Positions 26,242 to 34,224 of a DNA stretch of 64,000 bases are shown here, piece after piece (position 1 is the first letter of the stretch; each line of letters begins with the position of its first letter). The position numbers and the translations under genes are program-made. The DNA is taken from contig NZ_JACSIT010000067.1 of the NCBI RefSeq assembly GCF_014349155.1, forward strand, positions 124,001 through 188,000, written 5' to 3'. This stretch comes from Neolewinella lacunae (GTDB lineage: Bacteria; Bacteroidota; Bacteroidia; Chitinophagales; Saprospiraceae). Under the pieces are notes generated by a model. That model had not been told where the DNA came from, searched no databases, and saw nothing but the letters and a program-made list of their open reading frames with translations.

Positions 26242-26931
26242 TTAAAAACGCTCCTCCTCCAGCATCTTAAAAAACCACCAAACGAGCAAAGCCGATTCCC
26301 CCTGGTAATCGCTCGGGCGCAAGGCGGCCTGGTACCGTTCCATGACGACTTCGTCTTTGGCCAAAAAGCTGCGCAGGGTGACCAATAACTTGGTGTAACG
26401 GGGGAAGTCAGCGGCCAGCGGCACCTCCCGCGCGCCGAGTTTTGAACAGACGGTTTGCAAAGTGGCGGTGCTGTAGGGAGCGTAAATCAACGGGTACTGC
26501 CCGCTGAGGTAGAGCGAGGCCATTTCGTAATCGTCCTGGTGATAATGACTGGGCGTGCGGTCTTTGGGATGTTGATCCCGGTAGCGGTTGAACAGTTCGT
26601 TGATGTAAAAAACGAAGCGGGAAACCCGGCCTTCTACGGAGCGGTCTTCGCTGAAGAGATCGCGGAAGGCTTCGCGGACGAACTCCGTTTCCCAGCGCAT
26701 GAGCAGGAGCATGGACTGCTTGGGGTCGTAGCCGTTGCGGCGGTAGTGGCGGCGGTTGGTTTTGCTATCGAGGGCCAGATCGTAGGCGGCAGCCAGGTCC
26801 TTAGCCTCTACGTTGAAGTGCTGTTGCCAATTTTGCTGGGTTTCCCAGTAGGGTAAAAACCGGGCGGCGGCTTCGGTGGGCAGCCAATCGCGAAAGGTGG
26901 CAACGGCAGCTTGAATTTTGGGAACTTGCAT
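26242..26931 (-). CDS. Hypothetical protein, 229 residues
   Basis: Soluble, helical and aromatic-rich protein with no signal peptide. Recognisable blocks are LRWETEFVREAFRDLFSEDRSVEGRVSRFVFYINELFNRYR, HYHQDDYEMASLYLSGQYPLIYAPY and PRYTKLLVTLRSFLAKDE. From memory these resemble an uncharacterised N-terminal module found in some McrB-like ATPases of Bacteroidota. Here it stands alone with no ATPase nearby. The start is back-to-back with murF-alr, about 40 bp apart. Confidence 0.65.
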   Translation of the reverse strand: MQVPKIQAAVATFRDWLPTEAAARFLPYWETQQNWQQHFNVEAKDLAAAYDLALDSKTNRRHYRRNGYDPKQSMLLLMRWETEFVREAFRDLFSEDRSVEGRVSRFVFYINELFNRYRDQHPKDRTPSHYHQDDYEMASLYLSGQYPLIYAPYSTATLQTVCSKLGAREVPLAADFPRYTKLLVTLRSFLAKDEVVMERYQAALRPSDYQGESALLVWWFFKMLEEERF

Positions 26932-26961
26932 CTTGGCGGGGTTAGGCCGCGAAATTACGTT

Positions 26962-26969
26962 TACTTTCG
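26962..26969 (+). promoter_or_regulatory. -7-like promoter box for murF-alr
   Basis: TACTTTCG, one mismatch to TAnnTTTG, ending 4 bp before the GTG at 26974. This is the same spacing as for the LysE-type gene. Confidence 0.45.
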
Positions 26970-26973
26970 CCGG

Positions 26974-29364
26974 GTGAATACCTCGTACGACGGTTCGGCA
27001 GCGGCTTTGGCCGCACTATACGCCACTTACGGTGGCTTCGACCTGCTGGTGGACTCCCGGCGGCTGACCCAACCCGCGCGCACTTTGTTTTTTGCCCTGC
27101 CCGGCAGTCGGGTGGATGGGCACAGTTTTTTGGGTCCCCTCGTGGCAGCCGGGGTGCGGCACTTTGTCGTCCGGCACTCCCCCACCCCGGAGGATTTGGC
27201 CGCTTGGCTACCGGAAGGAGAAGAGGAGGCACCCCACTTCATCGTTACCGAAGCCGTTTTGGACTTACTACAAGACCTGGCTGCGCACCACCGACGGCAG
27301 TTCACGCTACCGGTATTGGCCATTACGGGCAGTAATGGCAAGACGATCGTCAAAGACTGGTTGGCGGAGGCTTTGGGTCGGCATTTTCGGGTCTGCGCCA
27401 GTCCCCGCTCCTTCAATTCCCAGATCGGAGTACCGCTTTCCGTCTGGCAGCTGCGCCCCGAGCACGAGATAGCCATCTTCGAAGCCGGGATCAGCGAGGC
27501 GGGAGAAATGGACCGCCTGGCCCGCATCATCCAACCGACGCTCGGCTTGTTCACGGTTTTGGGCAGTGCCCACGCCGCTGGTTTTGCTAGTGAAGAAGCG
27601 AAACACTTGGAAAAACTTCGTCTTTTTAACGGCGTAGCGCGCGTGATTGTGGCGGAAAGCGACGTGGCGACGCGCGAGATTTTGGCGGCGCAGGACATTC
27701 CCACCGTCCTGCACCGCGGAGTAGGCGAAGAGGCCGTTGAAGTAGTGGGTAAAACGCTAGCGCTGGCCCTGCCTCCCGGGCTGCCGGGCATTTACCGGGA
27801 AAACGCCTACGCGACGGCGGCGGCGGCCTATTCCCTGGGCCTGGAACCCGCTGCCATTCTTGAAGCTTCGCGACTTTTCCAGCCCCTGGCCAATCGCCTG
27901 GAGCAGCGGGCGGGCCTGCACGGCGGACCGGTGATCAACGACAGCTACAGCAACGACCGCAGCGCCCTGGCCGCCGCCCTGGATTTTGCCGAGGCCCAGA
28001 ACCCCTTCCCCCGGCTCTGCCTTATCCTGGGCACCCTGCAAAGCACGGGAAATGGCGCAGACCTCGACGATCTCCTGGCCCTCCTGCGCCCGCGGGTGAG
28101 CCGACTCATCACCGTAGGGCAGAGCAATGCGGCGCTGGCCCAGGCCTTCCAGCCCAGCCAACATTTTGCAACGGTAGAAGCACTCTTGGCGGAACTGGAC
28201 ACCCTCAGCTTCGGCGCGGAAAGTATTCTGGTGAAAGGGGCCAGTCGGGAGCGCTTCGACCGCATTGCCGATGCCTTGAGCCGGCAGCAGCACCGGACGC
28301 TCCTTAGGTTGGATCTCTCCGCGCTGCGCCACAACTTCGCCCACTACCGTAGTTTGGCGGGCAGCGGTATGATCGTCATGGTCAAAGCCTCCGCTTACGG
28401 CGGCGGCTCCTTGCCAGTGGCGCGGGCCCTGGCCAGCGCCGGAGCGGAATACCTGGCGGTGGCCTACGCCGACGAAGGAAAGACGCTCCGCGCCGGTGGC
28501 ATTACCCTGCCCATCATGGTGTTGAACGCCGAGCCATTTGCTTACCACCAACTGGAGTCCGCCCGCCTGGAGCCGGTGGTTTACGACCTCGAAGGGCTGC
28601 GGCAGGCGGCGCGCTGGGGACTCCGCGTTCACCTGGAACTGGACACGGGCATGGGGCGTCTGGGCTTCGGGACGGCCGACCTCCCTGGCCTCCTGGCCGC
28701 CCTACCCCACCTGGGGGCGGAAGGACGCATCGCCTCCGTTTTCACCCACCTGGCGGCCAGCGAGGCCGCTGAACACGACGCATTTACCCGCGAACAGATC
28801 ACCCAATTTGCCGCAGCCTGGGAAGCCATCGTTGACGCGCTGGGCTACCCGCCCCCCCGGCACGTTTTGAACACCAATGGCATCAGTCGTTTCCGGGCAT
28901 TTGCCTACGAGTTCGTCCGGCTCGGCATCGGGCTGTACGGCATTGGTGACCCGGCGCAAGCGGGGATGACCCGGCCGGTGCTCCAGTTGAGTACGCGGGT
29001 GAGCCAGGTCTACACCCGGCCGGCGGGAACGAGCGTAGGCTACGGGCGGCGGGGCCGGCTGGAGGAAGAAAGCCAAATTGCGGTGCTCAGCATTGGCTAC
29101 GCCGACGGCTTACCCCGGCTGGCAGGCGAAGGACGTTTTGCGGTGTTGCTCCACGGAAAACTGGCCCCGACGGTGGGCGCGATTTGTATGGACATGACGA
29201 TGGTGGACGTCAGCGCCATCCCCGAAGTACGGGCGGGCGATGAAGCCATCATCTTCGGCCCCAGCCACCCCATCGAGCTGTTGGCGACGGCTGCCCAGAC
29301 GATTCCCTACGAGCTGCTGACCGGCATCGGGGAACGGGTACACCGGGTATATTCCGGGGAATAA
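26974..29364 (+). CDS. murF-alr: Bifunctional UDP-MurNAc-tripeptide:D-Ala-D-Ala ligase / alanine racemase
   Basis: Fusion typical of Bacteroidota that links alanine racemisation to addition of D-Ala-D-Ala to the peptidoglycan precursor. The N-terminal half has LLVDSRRL, FFALPGSRVDGHSF, the ATP loop ITGSNGKT (about 121-126), and NDSYSNDRSALAAAL. The C-terminal half begins near residue 445 with the racemase: PLP lysine in MVKASAYGGG (Lys471), catalytic Tyr690 in SVGYGRR, IGYADGLPRL and CMDMTMVDVS. I chose GTG at 26974. An ATG at 26911 would place the start inside the divergent neighbour and upstream of the likely -7 box. Confidence 0.9.
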   Translation: MNTSYDGSAAALAALYATYGGFDLLVDSRRLTQPARTLFFALPGSRVDGHSFLGPLVAAGVRHFVVRHSPTPEDLAAWLPEGEEEAPHFIVTEAVLDLLQDLAAHHRRQFTLPVLAITGSNGKTIVKDWLAEALGRHFRVCASPRSFNSQIGVPLSVWQLRPEHEIAIFEAGISEAGEMDRLARIIQPTLGLFTVLGSAHAAGFASEEAKHLEKLRLFNGVARVIVAESDVATREILAAQDIPTVLHRGVGEEAVEVVGKTLALALPPGLPGIYRENAYATAAAAYSLGLEPAAILEASRLFQPLANRLEQRAGLHGGPVINDSYSNDRSALAAALDFAEAQNPFPRLCLILGTLQSTGNGADLDDLLALLRPRVSRLITVGQSNAALAQAFQPSQHFATVEALLAELDTLSFGAESILVKGASRERFDRIADALSRQQHRTLLRLDLSALRHNFAHYRSLAGSGMIVMVKASAYGGGSLPVARALASAGAEYLAVAYADEGKTLRAGGITLPIMVLNAEPFAYHQLESARLEPVVYDLEGLRQAARWGLRVHLELDTGMGRLGFGTADLPGLLAALPHLGAEGRIASVFTHLAASEAAEHDAFTREQITQFAAAWEAIVDALGYPPPRHVLNTNGISRFRAFAYEFVRLGIGLYGIGDPAQAGMTRPVLQLSTRVSQVYTRPAGTSVGYGRRGRLEEESQIAVLSIGYADGLPRLAGEGRFAVLLHGKLAPTVGAICMDMTMVDVSAIPEVRAGDEAIIFGPSHPIELLATAAQTIPYELLTGIGERVHRVYSGE

Positions 29365-29442
29365 GCGCAAAAAGAGCCCGAACCCGCAGGAATCTGCACG
29401 ATATTGTTTCACAAAAGCTAATTTAGCTGCTAAAACACCACT

Positions 29443-30156
29443 ATGATTGAGTTCTTTCACCGGGCCAGGCACTGGATGCTCTTCATTCCTCTGTTGTTCC
29501 CTACCCTTTTACAGATCTATCTGCAATCGGCCTACTTTCAGGCGATCAGTCGCTTTCAGGTCGAAATGCAGACGAACCCCGGCAACGTTGATGCGGTTAT
29601 TCCAGACTTACACGCCTACGCTGGTCAGTTTAATATCTACCTGTTGGTCATGGCCGTCAGTTTTGCCGTTATGCTGGTTTGGTACTTCGCCGTGGGGGGA
29701 GGTTTGCAGCACTACCTCCCGGAGGGCACTGGCCTGAAACCCCAGCGCATGCGCCTAGCCCTGCTTGCGCTGGGCATCCTGATGCTGGTCTTTTTGGGCA
29801 CGCTGCACCAGGTTTACCACTGGGCCGCAGATACCTTTTCCGGCTTCGATCTGGAGGGGCAGGAGGAGCCGCCGGGCTTTGACGGCGAAAATTTCCTCAC
29901 CACTTTCATGACCTGGTTTGGGGCAACCATGCTGTTTTTCTTGCTGTACGCCCTTGCCTACATTTACTGCGCTTACTACGCGGGCAAGACCCTGAAATCG
30001 ATCGAACTGGGCCGTCCTGCGCGGGGCAGCGAGGTGGCCGGGTACGCCGTGTTATCCGCCTTCCTCGTCATTGGCGTGTGGATTTTACAGCCCAAAATCA
30101 ATCGCCTGGTGGAAACGGGCACGATGGCCAATCCGGGCGACAATTCAGTTTGGTAA
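29443..30156 (+). CDS. Hypothetical membrane protein with four transmembrane segments
   Basis: A 237-residue inner-membrane protein. Hydrophobic segments lie near residues 12-32, 66-88, 104-122 and 157-180, with a final one at about 200-218. There is a long periplasmic or cytoplasmic loop after the first, and an acidic DLEGQEEPPGFDGE loop. No family recognised. It follows murF-alr by 78 bp in the same direction and may be cotranscribed. Confidence 0.7.
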   Translation: MIEFFHRARHWMLFIPLLFPTLLQIYLQSAYFQAISRFQVEMQTNPGNVDAVIPDLHAYAGQFNIYLLVMAVSFAVMLVWYFAVGGGLQHYLPEGTGLKPQRMRLALLALGILMLVFLGTLHQVYHWAADTFSGFDLEGQEEPPGFDGENFLTTFMTWFGATMLFFLLYALAYIYCAYYAGKTLKSIELGRPARGSEVAGYAVLSAFLVIGVWILQPKINRLVETGTMANPGDNSVW

Positions 30157-30210
30157 GGCGGACATTTCAGTTACAAAGCCTAGCAAACGGCAATAGCTTA
30201 CCCTAATATT

Positions 30211-30489
30211 TGCGCGGACGCAGGTGCAGGGGAAGGTCAACTGCGCCCCCGGCCCTGCAATGGGCTAATGCGCCCTCCCTTCCCAAAACTGCGGGACGAG
30301 CGCAGCTCCGCAACGGTCCCCCGGCACGAAAAGTACTTTCGAACATATTCGAATGTTGGTGCGGTTTGCCTGCGCCGCCCCACCCCATCCGGAGTACTTT
30401 CGAACATGTTCGAATGTTGGGGAAAATGGCCACACTAGCCCTCCCCCCCTTTGCTCTTACCGACCTTCCCAGCACCTGCGCCCGCGCCC
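30211..30489. mobile_element. MITE-like composite bounded by two inverted dispersed elements (copies f and g)
   Basis: Left box at 30211-30227 (plus, N = A; first bases degraded) and right box at 30472-30489 (minus, N = G), with the second-box sequence of the right copy at 30449-30471. The boxes form 17-18 bp inverted ends about 280 bp apart. The interior has no gene. It contains two copies of a 28-bp direct repeat (30332-30359, 30393-30420) centred on a TTCGAACATRTTCGAA palindrome. The whole unit fills the gap between two genes. Confidence 0.65.
30338..30414. promoter_or_regulatory. Two copies of the palindrome TTCGAACATRTTCGAA
   Basis: 30338-30353 (one mismatch from perfect) and 30399-30414 (perfect 16-bp palindrome), 61 bp apart. 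The geometry is that of a dimeric repressor operator pair, but there is no adjacent promoter that I can identify. Confidence 0.5.
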
Positions 30490-30499
30490 GTAAATTGAC

Positions 30500-32047
30500 C
30501 TACCGCACCAGGTTTTCCCACAGTACGAAGGGCAGGCCCTGACGGAGCCAGTTGGCCATTCGATTTTTATCTGGCACGGCCTCCAGCGCCAGACAACCGG
30601 CCACTAAATCAGCGTCCCCATCGCCGTCAAAGTCTCCCGCGTCGAGCACCATGAAGCGTCCCCGGTCGCCACCCGGCAAGCGCCTGGCGAGAAAAGTACC
30701 CGAGGCCTGGGCTTCAAAAAGTACCGCACCAGCCTCCGATGTCTCCGTATAATCCGGAAAAAAGGAAATGGCCGCAATGTCTTGCCTGCCATCCTGGTTA
30801 AAATCGGCTACCGCAGCGCCGTAGGCCCCGGGAAAAGGGAGAAAAACCGCTTCGGAAAAATGTCCCGCAGCATCCCCGGTGTAGATCCGGATGCCGTGGT
30901 AGGGTTTTACTGGCGCGACGTAATCTGCGTTGTCTCCGTTCGTGTAAAGGATGTCGGGAAATGCATCGCCGTTCCAATCGACCAACTGCAGCGAGCTGGA
31001 ACCGTAAGCGGCCGGGAAGGCCAGCACCCGCTCCTGCTCCACCCCAGCGGCCGTGAAGCGATAGCGGATGATTTCCTCCTTACCCTGCCCGAACAGCACG
31101 TAAACCGTGGGCACTTGCGCCGCCGTATCGGCCACCACCGCCAGCGCACCGCTGCGCGGGGAGAGGGTCGTGGCCTTATAGCGCCCATCCGCCCCGGGTG
31201 TCCAGCGGGATACCCGGCCGGTCCACTTGCCAAATTCGGTGACCACAATTTCCGGTGGTCCCGGGAGACCGTTCTCCAGCAAAACCAGGCTGGTGGGGCG
31301 TTGCAAGCCGTCGGCCAGTACCGTCTGCCCGCGGGGCGTAAAGTGCAGTAATTGTCCGGTCCCTTCCTCCGTTGGCGAAAAGCTGCCAATGGTTACCCCA
31401 TAGGCGGCCGGGCCGTTTTCCGCCAGGTCCGTAAGACCACGCCCGGTCGCAACCGTCCCGACGGCGGCCAGCGTACGATCAAAGGTCAGCAGTTGGGCTT
31501 TGTTGATGTCCGCCATCGCCAGCCCTCCCTCCGGGAGTATCCGGACCCAGGAAGTGGAAGGTGGAGACAGGAACACCGCGGGGTAGCGGACCCGGAAGCC
31601 ACTTGCGGTTTCCTCCGCTTTAAATGCCGTGGGGGGCAGGCGTAGGGGCGCGCTGCTCAGGTAGTAGTCTTTGATCCGCTGCCAATCGGCCGGGTCAATC
31701 TTTGGGGTCGGAGGAAAAACATTGGCTGTTTCCAGGCGCATCCGTTCTGCGGGTGCGTCACCCAGCAAGCTGGCACGGGAAACGTCCGCCGGATAAATGC
31801 CCACGAAATACCCCATGCGTGGGAAAACTACGCTGTCCCAGATTCCCCGGGGCAACTCAGCAGGATCGGGACGAAGGTGGCAACTGCCGCAATTGCCTTC
31901 TACGAGCTCCGCCAGGTCAGGATCTCCGGTTGGCCGATCGGGGCGGTCTCCTGCCGTTTGGTGCGGAGCCGGGGGAGCGCTTTTCTCCTCCCTTCCGCAG
32001 GAGGGTGCAAAGAGCAAAAGCAGTGAAAGAAGAAAGACTGACTTCAT
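30500..32047 (-). CDS. FG-GAP/VCBS-repeat lipoprotein with N-terminal haem-binding motif
   Basis: A 515-residue lipoprotein (lipobox LFAPSC, Cys at about residue 17). A single c-type haem motif CGSCH (about residues 53-57) is followed by a C-terminal propeller-like region with FG-GAP calcium motifs DWNGDAFPDIL, DFNQDGRQDIA and DFDGDGDADLV. The start overlaps the stop of the haem peroxidase gene upstream by 4 bp, so they form a tight operon. It is probably a surface or periplasmic electron-transfer partner; this is inference from the shared haem motif and coupling. Confidence 0.85.
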   Translation of the reverse strand: MKSVFLLSLLLLFAPSCGREEKSAPPAPHQTAGDRPDRPTGDPDLAELVEGNCGSCHLRPDPAELPRGIWDSVVFPRMGYFVGIYPADVSRASLLGDAPAERMRLETANVFPPTPKIDPADWQRIKDYYLSSAPLRLPPTAFKAEETASGFRVRYPAVFLSPPSTSWVRILPEGGLAMADINKAQLLTFDRTLAAVGTVATGRGLTDLAENGPAAYGVTIGSFSPTEEGTGQLLHFTPRGQTVLADGLQRPTSLVLLENGLPGPPEIVVTEFGKWTGRVSRWTPGADGRYKATTLSPRSGALAVVADTAAQVPTVYVLFGQGKEEIIRYRFTAAGVEQERVLAFPAAYGSSSLQLVDWNGDAFPDILYTNGDNADYVAPVKPYHGIRIYTGDAAGHFSEAVFLPFPGAYGAAVADFNQDGRQDIAAISFFPDYTETSEAGAVLFEAQASGTFLARRLPGGDRGRFMVLDAGDFDGDGDADLVAGCLALEAVPDKNRMANWLRQGLPFVLWENLVR

Positions 32048-34005
32048 CGGCTTGGCCCGCCCACCTGGCGGAGGTTCCAGTCGGGGTGGTTCTCGAAGGC
32101 GGGGAGGGCCTCCGGGCGCTGGCTGAGTTCCGTAAAATCGGTAAGGCTTTCCATAAAGATAATAATGGCCTGGATCTCTTGGTCCGCTAGTTCCAAAGGA
32201 TCGGGCGGCAGGGTCTGGTGGTCGAGGTGAATGCCAATGCCGGCCCCGCCGCCGCGATTGTAAAAGTCAATTACCTCATGGAGGGTTTGGTAAACGCCGT
32301 TGTGCATGTAGGGCGCGGTGGCGGAGACGTTACGCACGGTGGGCGTCTTGAAGGCGTAGGCATTAAAGTAGGCCTCGTCCCGGGGTTTGCCACTGCGCAG
32401 GCGGCCCGGATCGGGGTCCACCACCGCCCCTTCCCACTGGAGGCTGGCGGGCACGCCCAGTACTTCGCTTTCGTTTTCATCGTAGAACGGGGGCACCAGC
32501 CCCGCAAAGGTGGGGGCAAAGTGACAGGTCCCACACGCAGCTTTGCCCATGAAGAGGTTGAAGCCCAGGCGCACCTCCCCGGCAATTTCCTCCGTTTCAC
32601 CGCGGGCGTAGCGGTCAAAGGGACTGTTCAACCCTTGCAGGCCCATTACGTAGTGGCTCAAGGCATCGGAAATGCTCCACTTGCTGATTTCGTAGCCGGG
32701 CTGGTCGGCGTAGGCCAGGCCAAACAGGTCGCGGTACTCCCGGCTTTCCCGCAGGCGGTTTTCCAAAGTCACGAAGTCGGTGGCAAACTCTGCGTGGCTG
32801 CTCACCACGTGCTGCATCTGCCGCTCCAGGAAGTCTTCGCGCAGGTCGTAGAAAAAGGCTGCGGCGAATACGCTGTTGACCAGCGTGGGGGAGTTGCGGA
32901 GCAAATGCCTGCTTCCTTCGTTGCCCAGGCTGCGGGGGTACCCATCGGTAAAGGCGCGTTCGGGCTGGTGGCAGCTGGCGCAACTCATTTGCAGGTTGGC
33001 GCTGAGGACGGGATCAAAAAAGAGCAATTCCCCCAGCTTTTGGCGGGCGGCGGAGTTGTCCGTTTCCGTCAGGTTGGCGTAGTAGTTGGCGTTGAGCCAG
33101 TCGGCATCGAAGAGGGAACCGGCGGCTTTGACGGGCGAAGGCAGTGCCTGCCAATCCCGGGAAGACTCGATGTCGAGTATTTTTTGGGCCAAGGGCAGCG
33201 AACGGGTAAGGGGGTTGATGACCTCCCGCAGAAAACGCAGGCGGTCAAAGTCAGAGAACTCCACCTCTCCCCGCAGCAAAGTCTGGGCGGCGGCAAAAGC
33301 AGCCGTGATGGTAACGTCAAGTGCCGTATCGCGTGCCGCCACAAAAGGTGAGTAATACCCATAGGCGGTGGCCATCGCTTGCAAGGCAACCGCCGCTTCG
33401 GGCAGTGCTGCAACGGAGCCGGGAGTGTCAAAGCCGGTCACCCCGAGGGTAAAGACGCGGATGGCCTCCTGCTGCAAGGCTTCAAAAACATAGCGGTGCT
33501 GAAGCTGGATGCCCAGCATTTGCCGGTGGAGCAGCGTGTAGTCTTTACGCAACTTTTCCGCCAGTACGAGGATTTCTTCCCGCTGAAATTCTTCGCTGAA
33601 CGCCAATTCATCCAACACCTGTAAACCCGAAGGAGCGATCACGTTAACGTAGGGCACCGAGGGCTCCGCTTTGGGCAGCGGGGCACCGTTGAGGTGGAGA
33701 TTTACGGTAGATGGCTGGGCAAAAGCCAACCAATACTCAATTTTCTTGAAAGCCATCCGCGCTTGGGTGTGTACCGCGCGCACGTCCGCTGGGCCGGTTT
33801 CTTGCTGGCCAGCGAGAGCAACGTAGCGGTCCAGGCAGTAGGCAAAGTGGTCCATATCCCGCTTTAAGTCCTGAGAAGTTTGGGTCAGTGCCACTTCGAG
33901 GGCGGGGGAAGCAGCATATGGCCGGCCAAGTTCCAGGGTGTGGCCAATGCTGATGTAGCCAAGGGACAAAAGGAAAAACTTTAATCCGAACTCTAGTAAT
34001 CTCAT
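32044..34005 (-). CDS. Di-haem cytochrome c peroxidase-like protein with N-terminal helical extension
   Basis: A 653-residue secreted protein. Residues 1-~24 form a signal/anchor. About 30-290 is a helical domain resembling the imelysin-like extension seen on some Bacteroidota CCP proteins. About 300-640 is the CCP/MauG domain with haem motifs CASCH (about 340) and CGTCH (about 490), RNSPTLVNSVFA, and KTPTVRNVSATAPYMHNGVYQTLHEVIDFYNRGGG. Classic family members reduce H2O2 or oxidise protein side chains. It is coupled to the FG-GAP lipoprotein downstream. The extension assignment is tentative. Confidence 0.88.
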   Translation of the reverse strand: MRLLEFGLKFFLLSLGYISIGHTLELGRPYAASPALEVALTQTSQDLKRDMDHFAYCLDRYVALAGQQETGPADVRAVHTQARMAFKKIEYWLAFAQPSTVNLHLNGAPLPKAEPSVPYVNVIAPSGLQVLDELAFSEEFQREEILVLAEKLRKDYTLLHRQMLGIQLQHRYVFEALQQEAIRVFTLGVTGFDTPGSVAALPEAAVALQAMATAYGYYSPFVAARDTALDVTITAAFAAAQTLLRGEVEFSDFDRLRFLREVINPLTRSLPLAQKILDIESSRDWQALPSPVKAAGSLFDADWLNANYYANLTETDNSAARQKLGELLFFDPVLSANLQMSCASCHQPERAFTDGYPRSLGNEGSRHLLRNSPTLVNSVFAAAFFYDLREDFLERQMQHVVSSHAEFATDFVTLENRLRESREYRDLFGLAYADQPGYEISKWSISDALSHYVMGLQGLNSPFDRYARGETEEIAGEVRLGFNLFMGKAACGTCHFAPTFAGLVPPFYDENESEVLGVPASLQWEGAVVDPDPGRLRSGKPRDEAYFNAYAFKTPTVRNVSATAPYMHNGVYQTLHEVIDFYNRGGGAGIGIHLDHQTLPPDPLELADQEIQAIIIFMESLTDFTELSQRPEALPAFENHPDWNLRQVGGPSR

Positions 34006-34051
34006 GGTAGTAGATAAATTTTATCGGCCGCCTAAGACGGGAGAAAAAGTG

Positions 34052-34081
34052 GGGCTGGCACGAAACGATTCCTGCCAGCCC
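34052..34081. other. Hairpin upstream of the haem peroxidase operon
   Basis: GGGCTGGCA (34052-34060) pairs with TGCCAGCCC (34073-34081). It is 47 bp upstream of the operon start codon and could be a leader structure or the remains of a terminator. Confidence 0.45.
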
Positions 34082-34170
34082 AAAGACTCGATAAAACTGG
34101 TAATACAAAAAAAACTGTTCCTCATCACCAAACGGCTTGAATCCTCCGCAAAGGAAGGATTCAACCGTTG

Positions 34171-34216
34171 GAAAAAAAGCTAGGTGGCTGCTATTCCTCC
34201 GTGGAATAGCAGCCAC
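34171..34216 (-). terminator. Rho-independent terminator of the PhoX-like gene
   Basis: Perfect 14-bp stem GTGGCTGCTATTCC (34184-34197) with GGAATAGCAGCCAC (34203-34216). On the minus strand it is followed by a run of seven T, 10 bp after the PhoX-like stop. A second weaker hairpin (TTGAATCCT/AGGATTCAA) follows at 34137-34164. Confidence 0.85.
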
Positions 34217-34224
34217 GGGAAGAC

